A stretch of 64,000 bases of DNA, taken from contig JAJTXZ010000001.1 in NCBI GenBank assembly GCA_021463195.1, forward strand, positions 1 through 64,000, given 5' to 3'. Under the pieces are notes generated by a model that did no database searches, had not been told where the DNA came from, and was given only the letters and a program-made list of their open reading frames with translations. Positions within the stretch are counted from its first letter, which is position 1, and each line of letters starts with the position of its first letter. A program made the position numbers and the translations under genes. The stretch comes from Anaerolineae bacterium. Lineage in GTDB: Bacteria > Chloroflexota > Anaerolineae > UBA4142 > SHND01. Shown here one piece after another: positions 34,881 to 44,027 of the stretch.

Positions 34881-36009
34881 AATTGAATTGTTCTCGCTCG
34901 AATGCCGTATCGGTCAATTCGCAAATCACATGCAGCAACGCAATATGCGTTTGCTGCACGCGTGGCGTATCCGCAGATGACACGCGCAAACAAAGGTCGC
35001 ACTCGCGCTGCAAAAGCGATGGTTGCATGCCCGTCAAGCCGACCACAAATAGCCCAAGTTCGCGCGCGACGCGCGCTGCCGCGATTATATTCGGCGAATT
35101 GCCGCTTGTGGAAAGGGCGAACAAAATATCTCCCGCTTGGCCGAGCGCGGCGATCTGTCGCGCGAATATCTGCTCAATGCCATAATCATTACCGATAGCG
35201 GTCAAGATCGAGGTATCGGTGGTCAATGCCAACGCCGGCAACGCGCGGCGTTCACGTTTATAGCGCCCGACGTACTCGGCGGCAATGTGTTGCGCGTCTG
35301 CCGCGCTACCGCCGTTGCCGCACAACAAAATTTTTCCGCCTGCGGCCAAAACTGCGCTCACGCGCTGCGCGACTTGGACCACCAACGCGCTAGTTTGATA
35401 CGCAGTTTGGCGCAGCACATTCGCCCCTGCCAACATTTTTTCAATAACCTGCGTTGAAGTAGCAGTGTCGTTATGCGCTGTCTCGATCGTCGAGTCTGTG
35501 TCTTGCGCGCTTGCGATAACGCGTTCGATAAATTGTGAAGTGGAAAAACCCGCTGTAATAGGCAAGATGCGTATTTCGCCGCCGTTCGCGCGCACACATG
35601 CAGTTTCGGGCAGTGTGTCGCCATCGTAATCACCGGCTTTGCAGTGGATGCGCGGTTTGACGCGCGTTAAAAACTCGATCGGCAAAAAGTCGTCAAAGCA
35701 GATCACATGCGAAACGCTGGTTAGACCCGCGAGTATTTCCGCGCGCATTGTCGCAGGCATCAACGGACGGCCCGCGCCTTTGAGTTGACGCGCGCTTGCA
35801 TCGCTATTCAAGCCCACAATCAACAGATCGCCCAGCGCGCGCGCTTGCGCCATAAAACGCACATGACCGGGATGCAGCCAATCAAAACAACCGTTGGTGG
35901 TGATGATGCGCTGCCCCGCGCGCCGCCGCTCAGCTAATTCGCGCAACAAATTTTCTGGGGAAACAAATCCGTCAGGCGTCCACGCTAAAAGGCGTTGTTG
36001 TTCGGTCAT
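34873..36009 (-). CDS. Fusion of HldC-like adenylyltransferase and GmhA-like sedoheptulose-7-P isomerase
   Basis: I prefer ATG 36009 (GGGA eight nt upstream) to one at 36039; this gives 378 residues. Residues about 15-170 are a cytidylyltransferase-like domain: TNGCFDWLHPGHVRFM with the HPGH nucleotide site at 46-49, LIVGLNSDASARQLKG and the HldC/RfaE-C hallmark KAGDYDGDTLPET. Residues about 185-378 are a SIS-domain isomerase of GmhA type: LLCGNGGSAADAQHIAAEYVG, ALTTDTSILTAIGNDYG, ALSTSGNSPNII and the C-terminal HIALLHVICELTD helix. It would catalyse the first and last steps of nucleotide-heptose synthesis. The usual fusion is kinase plus adenylyltransferase; this partner swap is unusual. No GmhB phosphatase is in the window. 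Confidence 0.92.
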   Translation of the reverse strand: MTEQQRLLAWTPDGFVSPENLLRELAERRRAGQRIITTNGCFDWLHPGHVRFMAQARALGDLLIVGLNSDASARQLKGAGRPLMPATMRAEILAGLTSVSHVICFDDFLPIEFLTRVKPRIHCKAGDYDGDTLPETACVRANGGEIRILPITAGFSTSQFIERVIASAQDTDSTIETAHNDTATSTQVIEKMLAGANVLRQTAYQTSALVVQVAQRVSAVLAAGGKILLCGNGGSAADAQHIAAEYVGRYKRERRALPALALTTDTSILTAIGNDYGIEQIFARQIAALGQAGDILFALSTSGNSPNIIAAARVARELGLFVVGLTGMQPSLLQRECDLCLRVSSADTPRVQQTHIALLHVICELTDTAFEREQFNYA

Positions 36010-36061
36010 TAAAAGTTTCCCGCTGTTGTATTCAGGCATTTACAAAATATTGCGCGTTAAA

Positions 36062-37201
36062 TTACGCGCGTAGACGCGCCATGACTGCCGCGTAAACTTG
36101 TTCGACAGGAATGGATGCCGGAGGACCGTCCGCGCGAATTAAATCCGCGCGCGTTGGATCTGCGTACGCGCCATCGTATGGCGTATATTGGTCAAACGCG
36201 CGATAGCTTCCCAAGAGAATAACACCAGGCACATTCAACGCATTGGCTAAATGCGCTGGCCCGCTGTCCACGCCAATAAATAATCGCGCGCGCCGAATTA
36301 CTTCAGCGGTTTCCAAAATCGAGAGTTTGCCGCGCAGATTTCGCGCGCGCGTTGAGGCCGTTAATTCCGAATCCCACGGCATCCCTGACGAGATACCGAC
36401 TTCGACGATTGTGCCTTGCCACTCTGCCAATAACCGCGCGACCAACGCGCGCCATCGTTCTGGTAACCAATCACGACTCGTCTCATTGGAACGCGTATGT
36501 ATTACAATAAAATTTTCGGGCAAGTTCAAACGTTTTATGCGTGACGCGATGTTAGGTGGAAAATAAATTTGGGGTTGTTCGTGGAGCGGCGGCCATCCTG
36601 CGCCTAAATAAAAACTTGTCTGCAAACTGCCATGCGCGTAATAATTCTCGGTGGTGATATCCAGATTGCCGCACTGTTTTTTGAGCGGAATGCGACAGAC
36701 TTGGCAATAACGTCCTTCTAAATGCAAATCAATCACCTGGTCAATAAAAGGCAATCGCGCGAGCAGCATCCATTGTGTCAGGCATGTCACTGTAAGAATT
36801 TGATTGATGTGCGGATTATGCTCCACCAGCGCGCGATAACGTTCGCCGACCACCCACACGATGTATGCTTCGGGATTTTGCGCGCGCACAGAGCGAGCTA
36901 CCGGCGCGCAAGCGATCAAATCGCCCATATGCTCAGTCAAACTAATGATAATTAATTTGGGACGCGGTGAAACTTGAAAACTTGATTTATAGATGCGATA
37001 CAGCGCAAGATAGTTTTGGATATAACGCGGGAACAATACGGCAACGTGCGAACTGTATCGCCATAGTTCGCGTGCGTCATAAATATAATAACGGCACCGT
37101 CTTGCCGCGTGGCGTGCGCTGAATATAAAATTCCAGTATGCGCGACGCAAGCGCGAAAAGCGTTTAAGCTTAATGTTAGAAGGAAGCGTTGATTGTGTCA
37201 T
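36062..37201 (-). CDS. GT9-family glycosyltransferase, heptosyltransferase-like
   Basis: ATG 37201 (a TTG exists four codons upstream) gives 379 residues, overlapping the methyltransferase by 26 nt. The GT9/RfaF fold is shown by LIIISLTEHMGDLIACAPVA at the N-terminus, FIVIHTRSNETSRDWLPERW and LFIGVDSGPAHLANALNVPG, the ADP-heptose binding motif, then VILLGS. About 90 residues precede the catalytic fold, longer than in typical RfaF. Its place beside the heptose genes supports ADP-heptose as donor. Confidence 0.88.
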   Translation of the reverse strand: MTQSTLPSNIKLKRFSRLRRAYWNFIFSARHAARRCRYYIYDARELWRYSSHVAVLFPRYIQNYLALYRIYKSSFQVSPRPKLIIISLTEHMGDLIACAPVARSVRAQNPEAYIVWVVGERYRALVEHNPHINQILTVTCLTQWMLLARLPFIDQVIDLHLEGRYCQVCRIPLKKQCGNLDITTENYYAHGSLQTSFYLGAGWPPLHEQPQIYFPPNIASRIKRLNLPENFIVIHTRSNETSRDWLPERWRALVARLLAEWQGTIVEVGISSGMPWDSELTASTRARNLRGKLSILETAEVIRRARLFIGVDSGPAHLANALNVPGVILLGSYRAFDQYTPYDGAYADPTRADLIRADGPPASIPVEQVYAAVMARLRA

Positions 37202-38186
37202 CTGGTCGGGCAATGATTACGAGCTCGCTGCCAGCATTCGGCGCTTGGCGGCGCGCGAACCAGCCAAAAGCAAAATATAACGCGTAGGTTGTCAAACGTG
37301 ATGATTCCGCGAGCGTAAAAAAAATTTTCTCGTGTTGTGACGCGGATATAGGCAACCCAAGCTCTTGCGCAAGGTTTGACATGTGGCGCAGACTAGACGC
37401 GAGAAATTGTTTTTCCCAGCGGGGATTCAGAACGGCATCATACAAATATTGCGCATCCCACGTATCACGTGTTTCCGCGTGAATAATTTGAAAGCCGCTT
37501 TGTCGCAACGTTAGACCCAACGCGCGCATAGACCAATGCCACAAATGCACAAAGGGTTGTTGCAACCAAACCCAACTCGCGCGTCTTCGGTTCAATCCCG
37601 CCGCTTGCAAATTCGGCACCGCAATTAGCAGCGCGCCGCGCGGATTCAGCCAATCGCGCGCGCGTTTCAAAACTTGAATCGGATTAGAAGAATGTTCCAG
37701 CGTGTGCCATAACGTAATCGCGTCAAATTTTCGTGTCAAGTTGATTTTTTCCGCCGCGCCTTGCATTACATCCAAACCTTGCGTTTGCGCGTATTCAATG
37801 GCAGACCCGGGCAAATCTAAACCGCTGACACGCCAACCCGCGCGTTGTGCCGCTTGCATAAACCAGCCGTGCCCGCAGCCAATGTCAAGCAGCGCGCCGC
37901 GCCGTCCCACCAGTTTTTCAAGTCGTTTACCCGCGCGCTGCCAGCGATGCCATGCTTGCCATCGTTTGAGTCGCATGCGTCGCGCGTACCAGTTGTAATC
38001 AAATGTGGACGTATAGTACTCTGTGAGTTCGCTATCCGTCGGCAGTGGTTCGCAAAATGCAAACTCGCACGCAGAACAATATGCATAGCAGAACGCGCGC
38101 CCATCGGGCGTGATACGCCATTTGACATTGGCATAAAGCGCGTTAGCGGCCTGCGCGCAGAGAGGACAAACAGCGACGATGTTCAC
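37176..38186 (-). CDS. SAM-dependent methyltransferase with N-terminal zinc ribbon
   Basis: This 336-residue protein starts at GTG 38186. Two CxxC pairs (C7-P-L-C10 and C37-S-A-C40) form a small zinc ribbon, common in sugar C-methyltransferase-like proteins. The Methyltransf_23/13-type domain follows: LLDIGCGHGWFMQAAQRAGW (motif I), VSGLDLPGSAIEYAQ, FDAITLWHTLEHSSNPIQVL and GALLIAVPNLQAAG. The C-terminus has a hydrophobic stretch (YALYFAFGWFARR) that may touch the membrane. It probably methylates a sugar of the polymer, possibly as a chain-end cap. O- versus C-methylation cannot be decided. Confidence 0.82.
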   Translation of the reverse strand: MNIVAVCPLCAQAANALYANVKWRITPDGRAFCYAYCSACEFAFCEPLPTDSELTEYYTSTFDYNWYARRMRLKRWQAWHRWQRAGKRLEKLVGRRGALLDIGCGHGWFMQAAQRAGWRVSGLDLPGSAIEYAQTQGLDVMQGAAEKINLTRKFDAITLWHTLEHSSNPIQVLKRARDWLNPRGALLIAVPNLQAAGLNRRRASWVWLQQPFVHLWHWSMRALGLTLRQSGFQIIHAETRDTWDAQYLYDAVLNPRWEKQFLASSLRHMSNLAQELGLPISASQHEKIFFTLAESSRLTTYALYFAFGWFARRQAPNAGSELVIIARPDDTINASF

Positions 38187-38200
38187 GCTTTGATTCGAGC

Positions 38201-39823
38201 TTACCCTGATATACTTGGCGCAGGATTTTTGATTTCGTCAAAGCGACGGCGATGTCGTAATAACGCCAGCGGGATATTTTCATCGCACGCGGTTAATACA
38301 TCCTGAAAAACATCGTCGCCAAATACTTGGGCTGGTGATTTGCCGACCCATTTCCAAAAATCAGACGGCTGCGCGGTAAAATCGGTCCAGGCAAAGTTGC
38401 AGCATTGCGTGACATAATAGCAGAGCCATGCTCGCTCTTCTTGGTTGGGCAGGCGCGGCAAAGCATCGCGTACGCCGCGTTCCAAATATTGAAAATATTC
38501 CGCGCGCGTTTGGGGCGCGTAGACGAAACCCAAATCGCGATAATACGCCAAACCCGAAATCAGCACTATTTTGCCGAGCGCCGCGGCTTCAATCGCTACG
38601 GTCGAAACAAATGGCAGAACAATTGCCGCGCGCGCAAGCAAATCGTATGTGTTGACGAGATCATGTTTGCCTACAAACACAATGCGCGGCTCAGCGCCAA
38701 AACGCTGCGTCAACTGCGCGCGTATATCGAGTTTGCTATTGCCAAAGCTAACGCGTTCGCCCGGATGTTGCCGCACGACAATCGGGCGCGCGGAATTCTT
38801 TAAACAAAAGTCTACCGTTGAACAGACCCAGTCTACCGTATTTTCAAAAAGATAATGACTGCCGAGCGCTGCGCCATCCCATTCAAGACTGAGCGGAAGC
38901 ACAATCGTGTCTTGGAGCGCAAGCGCCGAATTTTGCGTCGAATTCTGCGTCGCCGTTACTTGAAAGCTCTGTTTGTCGCGTCCAACGCGGCGTAGTTCAA
39001 ATTCATAGCGCGCTTTGGCGCGCATTGTGTCGAGTTGAGTCGTGTCCGCGCGCGCTAGCTCGCGAATGGCGCGTGGAATATCATGCTGTTGTGTCGCGAT
39101 GCCGTCCGTCGAAATAAAAATCACGCCGAAACCCGCGTCATAGGTTGCTACGCGCACATGCGCTTGGTGCGCGGCGATTTTATACGCGCCGCTGTTAAGC
39201 ACGACGCCGGACGTAATCACGAGATAATCAAATTGCTGCCGCGCCAATAATCCGCGCGCCAGGCCGAGGGTTTGCCGTAAACTCGCGTGCGCGATTTGAC
39301 CATCGGTAGAATCTGCCATGCCAATCTTGGCGCCGCGCGTCCACCAAATCAAATTTTGGTCAACCAATTTATGCAAGGCGGCGTCATCGTCAGCGCGCGG
39401 CGGCTGCGCTTGTTCTTGACTTAGCCGCGCGATTTCAAACGAATCGCGCAGTTGATCGAGGATGCGCGCGATGGCGCGATTTTGTCGTGTGACATCATGC
39501 CCTGGCGTTGGATACGCTACATCGTCCCAAATCAAGACGACGCGGCGACCTCGCTCTGCCAAGCCAAGGGCAAGCGTGATGAAAAGCCATGGTCCTGGTG
39601 TGCTGACCCAGGGCGTTACCACAATTCCGACCGGTGGACGCGAATCAATGACGCGTCCACGCGGACACCGACGCAAAAATTTTTCAAAGGCGCGCGCGGC
39701 ATCATCAAATTCTTCCGTATAGTGTTCAAGCGAGCCGCGCGGCCGCGGTTTTAGTTTACGCAGGCAGCGGCGCGCAAGGCGCCTTGGCGGTTGCATGAAT
39801 TTGCTTATTGACCGAGCGCTCAT
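38201..39823 (-). CDS. Capsule polysaccharide biosynthesis glycosyltransferase-like protein (KpsC/KpsS-like)
   Basis: ATG 39823 forms an ATGA overlap with the aminotransferase stop, so the longer frame to 39988 is not used; this gives 540 residues. The N-terminus is basic (SISKFMQPPRRLARRCLRKL). PVGIVVTPWVSTPGPWLFIT opens a GT-B-like domain. The second half has IVVRQHPGERV, RIVFVGKHDLVNTYDLLARA and VLPFVSTVAIEAAALGKIVL, the pattern of capsule_synth (KpsC/KpsS) and related surface-carbohydrate proteins. In other bacteria these add Kdo linkers to lipid acceptors for ABC-exported capsules. The presence of Wzm/Wzt in this locus fits, but specificity is inference. Confidence 0.65.
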   Translation of the reverse strand: MSARSISKFMQPPRRLARRCLRKLKPRPRGSLEHYTEEFDDAARAFEKFLRRCPRGRVIDSRPPVGIVVTPWVSTPGPWLFITLALGLAERGRRVVLIWDDVAYPTPGHDVTRQNRAIARILDQLRDSFEIARLSQEQAQPPRADDDAALHKLVDQNLIWWTRGAKIGMADSTDGQIAHASLRQTLGLARGLLARQQFDYLVITSGVVLNSGAYKIAAHQAHVRVATYDAGFGVIFISTDGIATQQHDIPRAIRELARADTTQLDTMRAKARYEFELRRVGRDKQSFQVTATQNSTQNSALALQDTIVLPLSLEWDGAALGSHYLFENTVDWVCSTVDFCLKNSARPIVVRQHPGERVSFGNSKLDIRAQLTQRFGAEPRIVFVGKHDLVNTYDLLARAAIVLPFVSTVAIEAAALGKIVLISGLAYYRDLGFVYAPQTRAEYFQYLERGVRDALPRLPNQEERAWLCYYVTQCCNFAWTDFTAQPSDFWKWVGKSPAQVFGDDVFQDVLTACDENIPLALLRHRRRFDEIKNPAPSISG

Positions 39824-41013
39824 AGGCGCGCCAATCCAATGATAGTATCCGCGACGTGGAGGCGCTGCTGCGCCGTGATGCCGACGGAGCAGGGGAGACT
39901 CAACGCGGTCTGATTCAATCTTTCGCTCACGGGGCAAGCCGCGTGTGGAATATCCGCAAAGACCGCGCTTTGATGGAGTGGCTGCCAAAGCGGACGCGTC
40001 TGAATATTTGCTTGCGCTAATGCGTTGAGCAGGGCGCGGCTTGACATGCCAAATTCTTTTTCATCCACCAGAATAGTGTACATCCAAAATGTGCTGAATG
40101 CCCATGGCGCTTGACGCATTGGCGTAATGCCCGGGACGCGCGCGAGCGTTTCAGTGTAAAAATCCGCTGTGCGCCGTTTCGCCGCAATATATTCGTCCAA
40201 CTGTTCCAACTGCGCGCAACCCATCGCCGCGAGCGGGTTCGGCAGACGATAATTATAACCAATGCTTTTGTGAATGTATTCGATGGGGTCGTCTTTACTC
40301 TGCGTTGTGAGATATTTCGCGCGGCGCGCCCATTCGGCATTGTTTGTCACAATCATGCCGCCGCCGCCCGTCGTGATCAATTTATTGCCGTTAAAACTAA
40401 AGCACGCGATATCGCCAAGCTGACCCGCGTTGTGCGCGCGATATTTTGTGCCGAGCGCTTCGGTGGCGTCTTCGATGACGGTCAGATTGAATTGACGCGC
40501 GAGCGCCATGAGCGGATCCATTTCAACGGGATGGCCCAAAATGTGCACCGGCAAAATCGCGGAAACGCGCCGCCCGGTTTTTTTATTTCGTGTTTCGCCG
40601 TTCGCGCGAACGCAATCGTCATTGAGAAATGCCGCGACGCGCGCGAGATCCATTTGCCAATACGCGGGTTCGGCGTCAATAAAAACGGGATACGCGCCGA
40701 CATAGCGAATCGCATTCGCCGGCGCGATAAATGTCAGACTTGATGTAATAACTTCGTCGTCCGGTTTAACGTTCGCGATGAGCAACGCAATATGCAGCGC
40801 GGAAGTGCCATTGACGGTAGCCACCGCGTATTTTACGCCTACGCGCCGCGCCAATTCATTTTCAAAGCGGTCAACGTACGCGCCGACGGAGGACACCCAA
40901 CCCGTGTCTAGACATTCTTGAATATATTTCCATTCGTTGCCACGTAATTCAGGCACGCACAACGGAATCATTCCGCCATGCGCCGGCGCGCCGGGTTCAA
41001 AACTGGGAGGCAT
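39820..41013 (-). CDS. legC: LegC-like PLP-dependent aminotransferase (DegT/DnrJ/EryC1)
   Basis: This 397-residue enzyme transfers an amino group to a 4-keto nucleotide sugar. The N-terminus IPLCVPELRGNEWKYIQECL and DTGWVSSVGAYVDRFE is diagnostic of the LegC group (legionaminic acid pathways). Other motifs are NGTSALHIALL, EDATEALGTKY (cofactor Asp) and SFNGNKLITTGGGG with the Schiff-base lysine K211. ATG 41013 is three nt after the upstream stop. A PtmE-like nucleotidyltransferase two genes upstream strengthens the legionaminate-type reading. The matching dehydratase (LegB) and 2-epimerase (LegG) are not obvious. Confidence 0.88.
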   Translation of the reverse strand: MPPSFEPGAPAHGGMIPLCVPELRGNEWKYIQECLDTGWVSSVGAYVDRFENELARRVGVKYAVATVNGTSALHIALLIANVKPDDEVITSSLTFIAPANAIRYVGAYPVFIDAEPAYWQMDLARVAAFLNDDCVRANGETRNKKTGRRVSAILPVHILGHPVEMDPLMALARQFNLTVIEDATEALGTKYRAHNAGQLGDIACFSFNGNKLITTGGGGMIVTNNAEWARRAKYLTTQSKDDPIEYIHKSIGYNYRLPNPLAAMGCAQLEQLDEYIAAKRRTADFYTETLARVPGITPMRQAPWAFSTFWMYTILVDEKEFGMSSRALLNALAQANIQTRPLWQPLHQSAVFADIPHAACPVSERLNQTALSLPCSVGITAQQRLHVADTIIGLARL

Positions 41014-41016
41014 AAA

Positions 41017-41985
41017 TCAATTCCTATAATGCGGATTATCAAAATCGGTTATGATGCCCGCTTGCACGAGCCGCGCGACTTCGGCGATCCCATCTGACAC
41101 CGTGCGTGTTGGCGCAAAACCTAATGTCTGTTTGATGCGCTCGAACGAAACGCGATAATCGCGCGGGTCCTCCGCGCGATGCACATACTCGATTACCGCA
41201 TCGGGCGCATACGGGTGAATCAACTCTACAATCTGTCGCTTACGATAATTTTCTGCGGTCGAACCGACATTGAAAACCTGCCGGTTGACTTTTTCGAGTG
41301 GCGCATTCAACACTAACGTAATCGCGTTGACAACATCGCGCACATGCGCATATGGACGCCAAAATTGTTCGCCAAACACTACGAGTCGCTTTTTGGTCAA
41401 CAGTTCCAGCGTGAATTCATTGACGGTTAAATCAAAACGCAAGCGCGGTGAAATTCCAAATACGGTGGCAAAGCGCAGCGGAGTAACACACAGGTCATTA
41501 CCTGCGTCGCCTTTCAATAAAGCGCGCTCGACGGCGACTTTGGTTTCGGCATATAGCGACAAAGGATTTAAAGGCGAAGTTTCATCCACATACGCGTCCG
41601 GGTCTGCCATCTTGCCATAATTGCTGCACGTTGACGCGAATACAAAGCGCGCTGCGCCTGCTTTGGCGCTCTGTTCAAGCAAGACAAATGAACCTTCCAG
41701 ATTCACGGCGCGCGCGAGTTCGGGGTGGCGCGCGCACGCGGGGTCGCCCACAATCGCCGCGAGATGCACGACCGCTTCGATGTCTTGTGTCGCGCGCGCG
41801 CTAGTTGCGCGGTCGCGCACATCGCCGCGCGCAAATTCAAACTGCGGGTGCGACCAAAAGGACAACATCGCTTCGCCGCCATTGGAAAGATTGTCCAAGC
41901 CGCGCACAGAGTGCCCCTGTTCCAATAATTGTTGTGTTAGCGCGGCGCCCACATAACCCGCGCTGCCTGTTACGAGTACACGCAC
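41017..41985 (-). CDS. NAD-dependent sugar epimerase/dehydratase (extended SDR)
   Basis: This 322-residue protein starts at GTG 41985, with a perfect AGGAGG five nt upstream, the best ribosome-binding site in the window. The Rossmann motif is VLVTGSAGYVGAALTQQL. VVHLAAIVGDPACARHPELA, FASTCSNYG and the catalytic YAETK follow. RPYAHVRDVVNAI and VFNVGSTAENYRKRQIV are typical of nucleotide-sugar epimerases/reductases. Epimerase, dehydratase and reductase activities cannot be separated by sequence alone. It is in tight order with the LegC-like enzyme. Confidence 0.85.
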   Translation of the reverse strand: MRVLVTGSAGYVGAALTQQLLEQGHSVRGLDNLSNGGEAMLSFWSHPQFEFARGDVRDRATSARATQDIEAVVHLAAIVGDPACARHPELARAVNLEGSFVLLEQSAKAGAARFVFASTCSNYGKMADPDAYVDETSPLNPLSLYAETKVAVERALLKGDAGNDLCVTPLRFATVFGISPRLRFDLTVNEFTLELLTKKRLVVFGEQFWRPYAHVRDVVNAITLVLNAPLEKVNRQVFNVGSTAENYRKRQIVELIHPYAPDAVIEYVHRAEDPRDYRVSFERIKQTLGFAPTRTVSDGIAEVARLVQAGIITDFDNPHYRN

Positions 41986-42036
41986 CGATGCCTCCTGAAT
42001 ACCAAGTCAAAGCGCAAACACTCAAACCGCGCAAGC

Positions 42037-43155
42037 TTACGCCGTGTTCCGCGTATACGCGCTGTCCGCAAAGACGCCTTGTTTTACATCTTCTTGCGCT
42101 CGCATGTAATCAGCGTACTGCCCGATATCGAGCCAGTACTCGATAATGGGAAAGCTGACCACCGTTTTGTTTTGCTCAAGCAAACGCTGGATGAGATCAG
42201 TCATATCAAAGCGGATTTCGTTTGGAATCAGCTGCAGCGCTTGCGGCTCGAGCAAATAAATTCCCGCATTGGTCAAAAAACTCAACAGCGGTTTTTCCGT
42301 AATGCCGCGCACAAATGGACCGTCCACTTGCATTATTCCGTACGGCACTTGGACTTTGAATTGGCGCACAGCCGCCGTGAGCTGCGCGTGATGCGCGCGA
42401 TGAAAATCGAGCATGGCGCGAAAATCAATGCGGGTCAAAATGTCGCCATTAATCACTAGCAGCGGTTCCGGGTTGTTCTCTAATAAACGCAGACCCCCCG
42501 CGGTGCCGAGCGGACGATCTTCGGTCACGTACGTAATATGGATGCCGAAATTTTCGCCGTTCCCAAAATGGGCAATAATTTTTTCGGGTTTGTAATGCGT
42601 GGTGATATTGACATTATGAATGCCTGCGCGGCGCAGCTGTTCGATCGTTAATTCTAACAAGGGACGGTCGCCGACGGGCAGCATCGGTTTGGGCAAATTT
42701 TCGGTCAAGGGACGCAGACGCGTTCCAAAACCGCCCGCCATAATGACCGCGGAAAGTGGTATAGGCAATTCTGCCATGAGGTCACTGCGTAGCAAGAGTT
42801 CAATGGGTCTCCCTTGTTCATCCACAACCGGCAAATGATTAACCACATACTTTTTGCCGTGGTCCATCCAATGCAGCGCTTGAGTCAAGGTCAATGGCAA
42901 GCGCGCCATAATCGGTTCTTGGTTGGCCACTGACAGCGCATCCGTATCAAGTTGAATGCCGCGCAACAGCGCGCGGCGAATATCTCCATCCGTCAGGGTT
43001 GCCAATAATTTGCCATCGCCGTCACAGACCAATAACACGCCAACGCCCGCGCGGTCCAACAATGAGATTGCGGCATTCACTGTCAAGTCCGGCGGAATCA
43101 CTACGCGCCGCAAACGCGCGGCGGGTTCTTCGCGACTTAGGCCGGTGCTTGGCAT
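42037..43155 (-). CDS. CBS-domain sugar-phosphate nucleotidyltransferase, PtmE-like
   Basis: This 372-residue protein starts at ATG 43155. A CBS pair spans about 15-125 (AAISLLDRAGVGVLLVCDGD, ATLTDGDIRRALLRG, HLPVVDEQGRPIELL). It is followed by a nucleotidyltransferase domain: SAVIMAGGFGTRLRPLTENL, PKPMLPVGDRPLLE, PLGTAGGLRLLE, LVINGDILTRID and IEYWLDIGQYADY. This architecture is that of PtmE, which makes GDP-glucosamine for legionaminate in Campylobacter. The CBS pair may sense adenine nucleotides. It overlaps the upstream epimerase by 19 nt. Confidence 0.85.
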   Translation of the reverse strand: MPSTGLSREEPAARLRRVVIPPDLTVNAAISLLDRAGVGVLLVCDGDGKLLATLTDGDIRRALLRGIQLDTDALSVANQEPIMARLPLTLTQALHWMDHGKKYVVNHLPVVDEQGRPIELLLRSDLMAELPIPLSAVIMAGGFGTRLRPLTENLPKPMLPVGDRPLLELTIEQLRRAGIHNVNITTHYKPEKIIAHFGNGENFGIHITYVTEDRPLGTAGGLRLLENNPEPLLVINGDILTRIDFRAMLDFHRAHHAQLTAAVRQFKVQVPYGIMQVDGPFVRGITEKPLLSFLTNAGIYLLEPQALQLIPNEIRFDMTDLIQRLLEQNKTVVSFPIIEYWLDIGQYADYMRAQEDVKQGVFADSAYTRNTA

Positions 43156-44027
43156 AATTGTGTCACGATTTCGGCGATTCCCGTTTTCAAGGCGACGCGA
43201 TTTGCATGCGCTAATTCGCGTCGCGCCAAATTGTCATCCACCCAGTTCAAAATACGCGCGGGCCGTGATGTCTGAACATCCTGCCATATCACACGCGCAT
43301 TCGTCGCGCGCGCGCACGCGGCGGCGAGCGTGTCCAACTGCGTCAATGTCCCACTGCCGATATTCCAGATGCCGCTCGTTTTTTTTGTCATGGCGTTGCA
43401 AATTGTGCGCGCGGCATCTTGTGTATGCAGTAGATCAAACGCATCGTCACGCGGTGGCGTTAAAATAATTTCACCGGTTGCGCGCGCGCTGCGCAGCATG
43501 CGCGGAATCAACCCGCGTGTGTATAAAGCGCCGTACAACGATGAGAGCCGCAAGATGGTCAGCGCGCAATCGCTCTGCGCCAATCCCGCCAACGCGTTCT
43601 CGCCGCACCATTTGGATGCCGCATAGGGTCCGGCCGCCCAAGCGTTAACCGCGGCTTGTTCTGTTTTTGGAGAATCACTCTGCGCGCCGTACACGATTGC
43701 GCCAGAAATATAAATCAACTGAGCCACCTGTTTTTCGACGCACCATTGCGCGACGCGCAGCGAGCCCATAACATTTGTCTCAAACAACGCGCTTGTATCC
43801 GAGAACGGTTGTTGTAAACTTCCAATGCGCGCGGCGGCATGAATCACCACCCGCGGCGCGCAATCCGCGCTTGGCGCGCGATCGCGCGTCAGGTCCCACA
43901 CGGCGTCAAGATTATTTTTTTGAAAATGTCCGACCGCGCAAACTGTTTTATTTTGCGCGCGCAACTCGGATACGATGGCGCTGCCGAGCGCCCCATTTGC
44001 GCCTGTGACCAAAACATCTAGGGCCAC
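43137..44027 (-). CDS. NAD-dependent epimerase/dehydratase (extended SDR)
   Basis: This 296-residue SDR starts at GTG 44027, overlapping the ATP-grasp gene by 10 nt. The cofactor motif is DVLVTGANGALGSAIVSEL. VVIHAAARIGSLQQP, YISGAIVYG, the catalytic PYAASKWCGE and RLSSLYG follow, with the late FDLLHTQDAARTI and IWNIGSGT elements. All catalytic positions are present. The substrate is presumably a nucleotide sugar. Confidence 0.83.
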   Translation of the reverse strand: MALDVLVTGANGALGSAIVSELRAQNKTVCAVGHFQKNNLDAVWDLTRDRAPSADCAPRVVIHAAARIGSLQQPFSDTSALFETNVMGSLRVAQWCVEKQVAQLIYISGAIVYGAQSDSPKTEQAAVNAWAAGPYAASKWCGENALAGLAQSDCALTILRLSSLYGALYTRGLIPRMLRSARATGEIILTPPRDDAFDLLHTQDAARTICNAMTKKTSGIWNIGSGTLTQLDTLAAACARATNARVIWQDVQTSRPARILNWVDDNLARRELAHANRVALKTGIAEIVTQLCQAPA

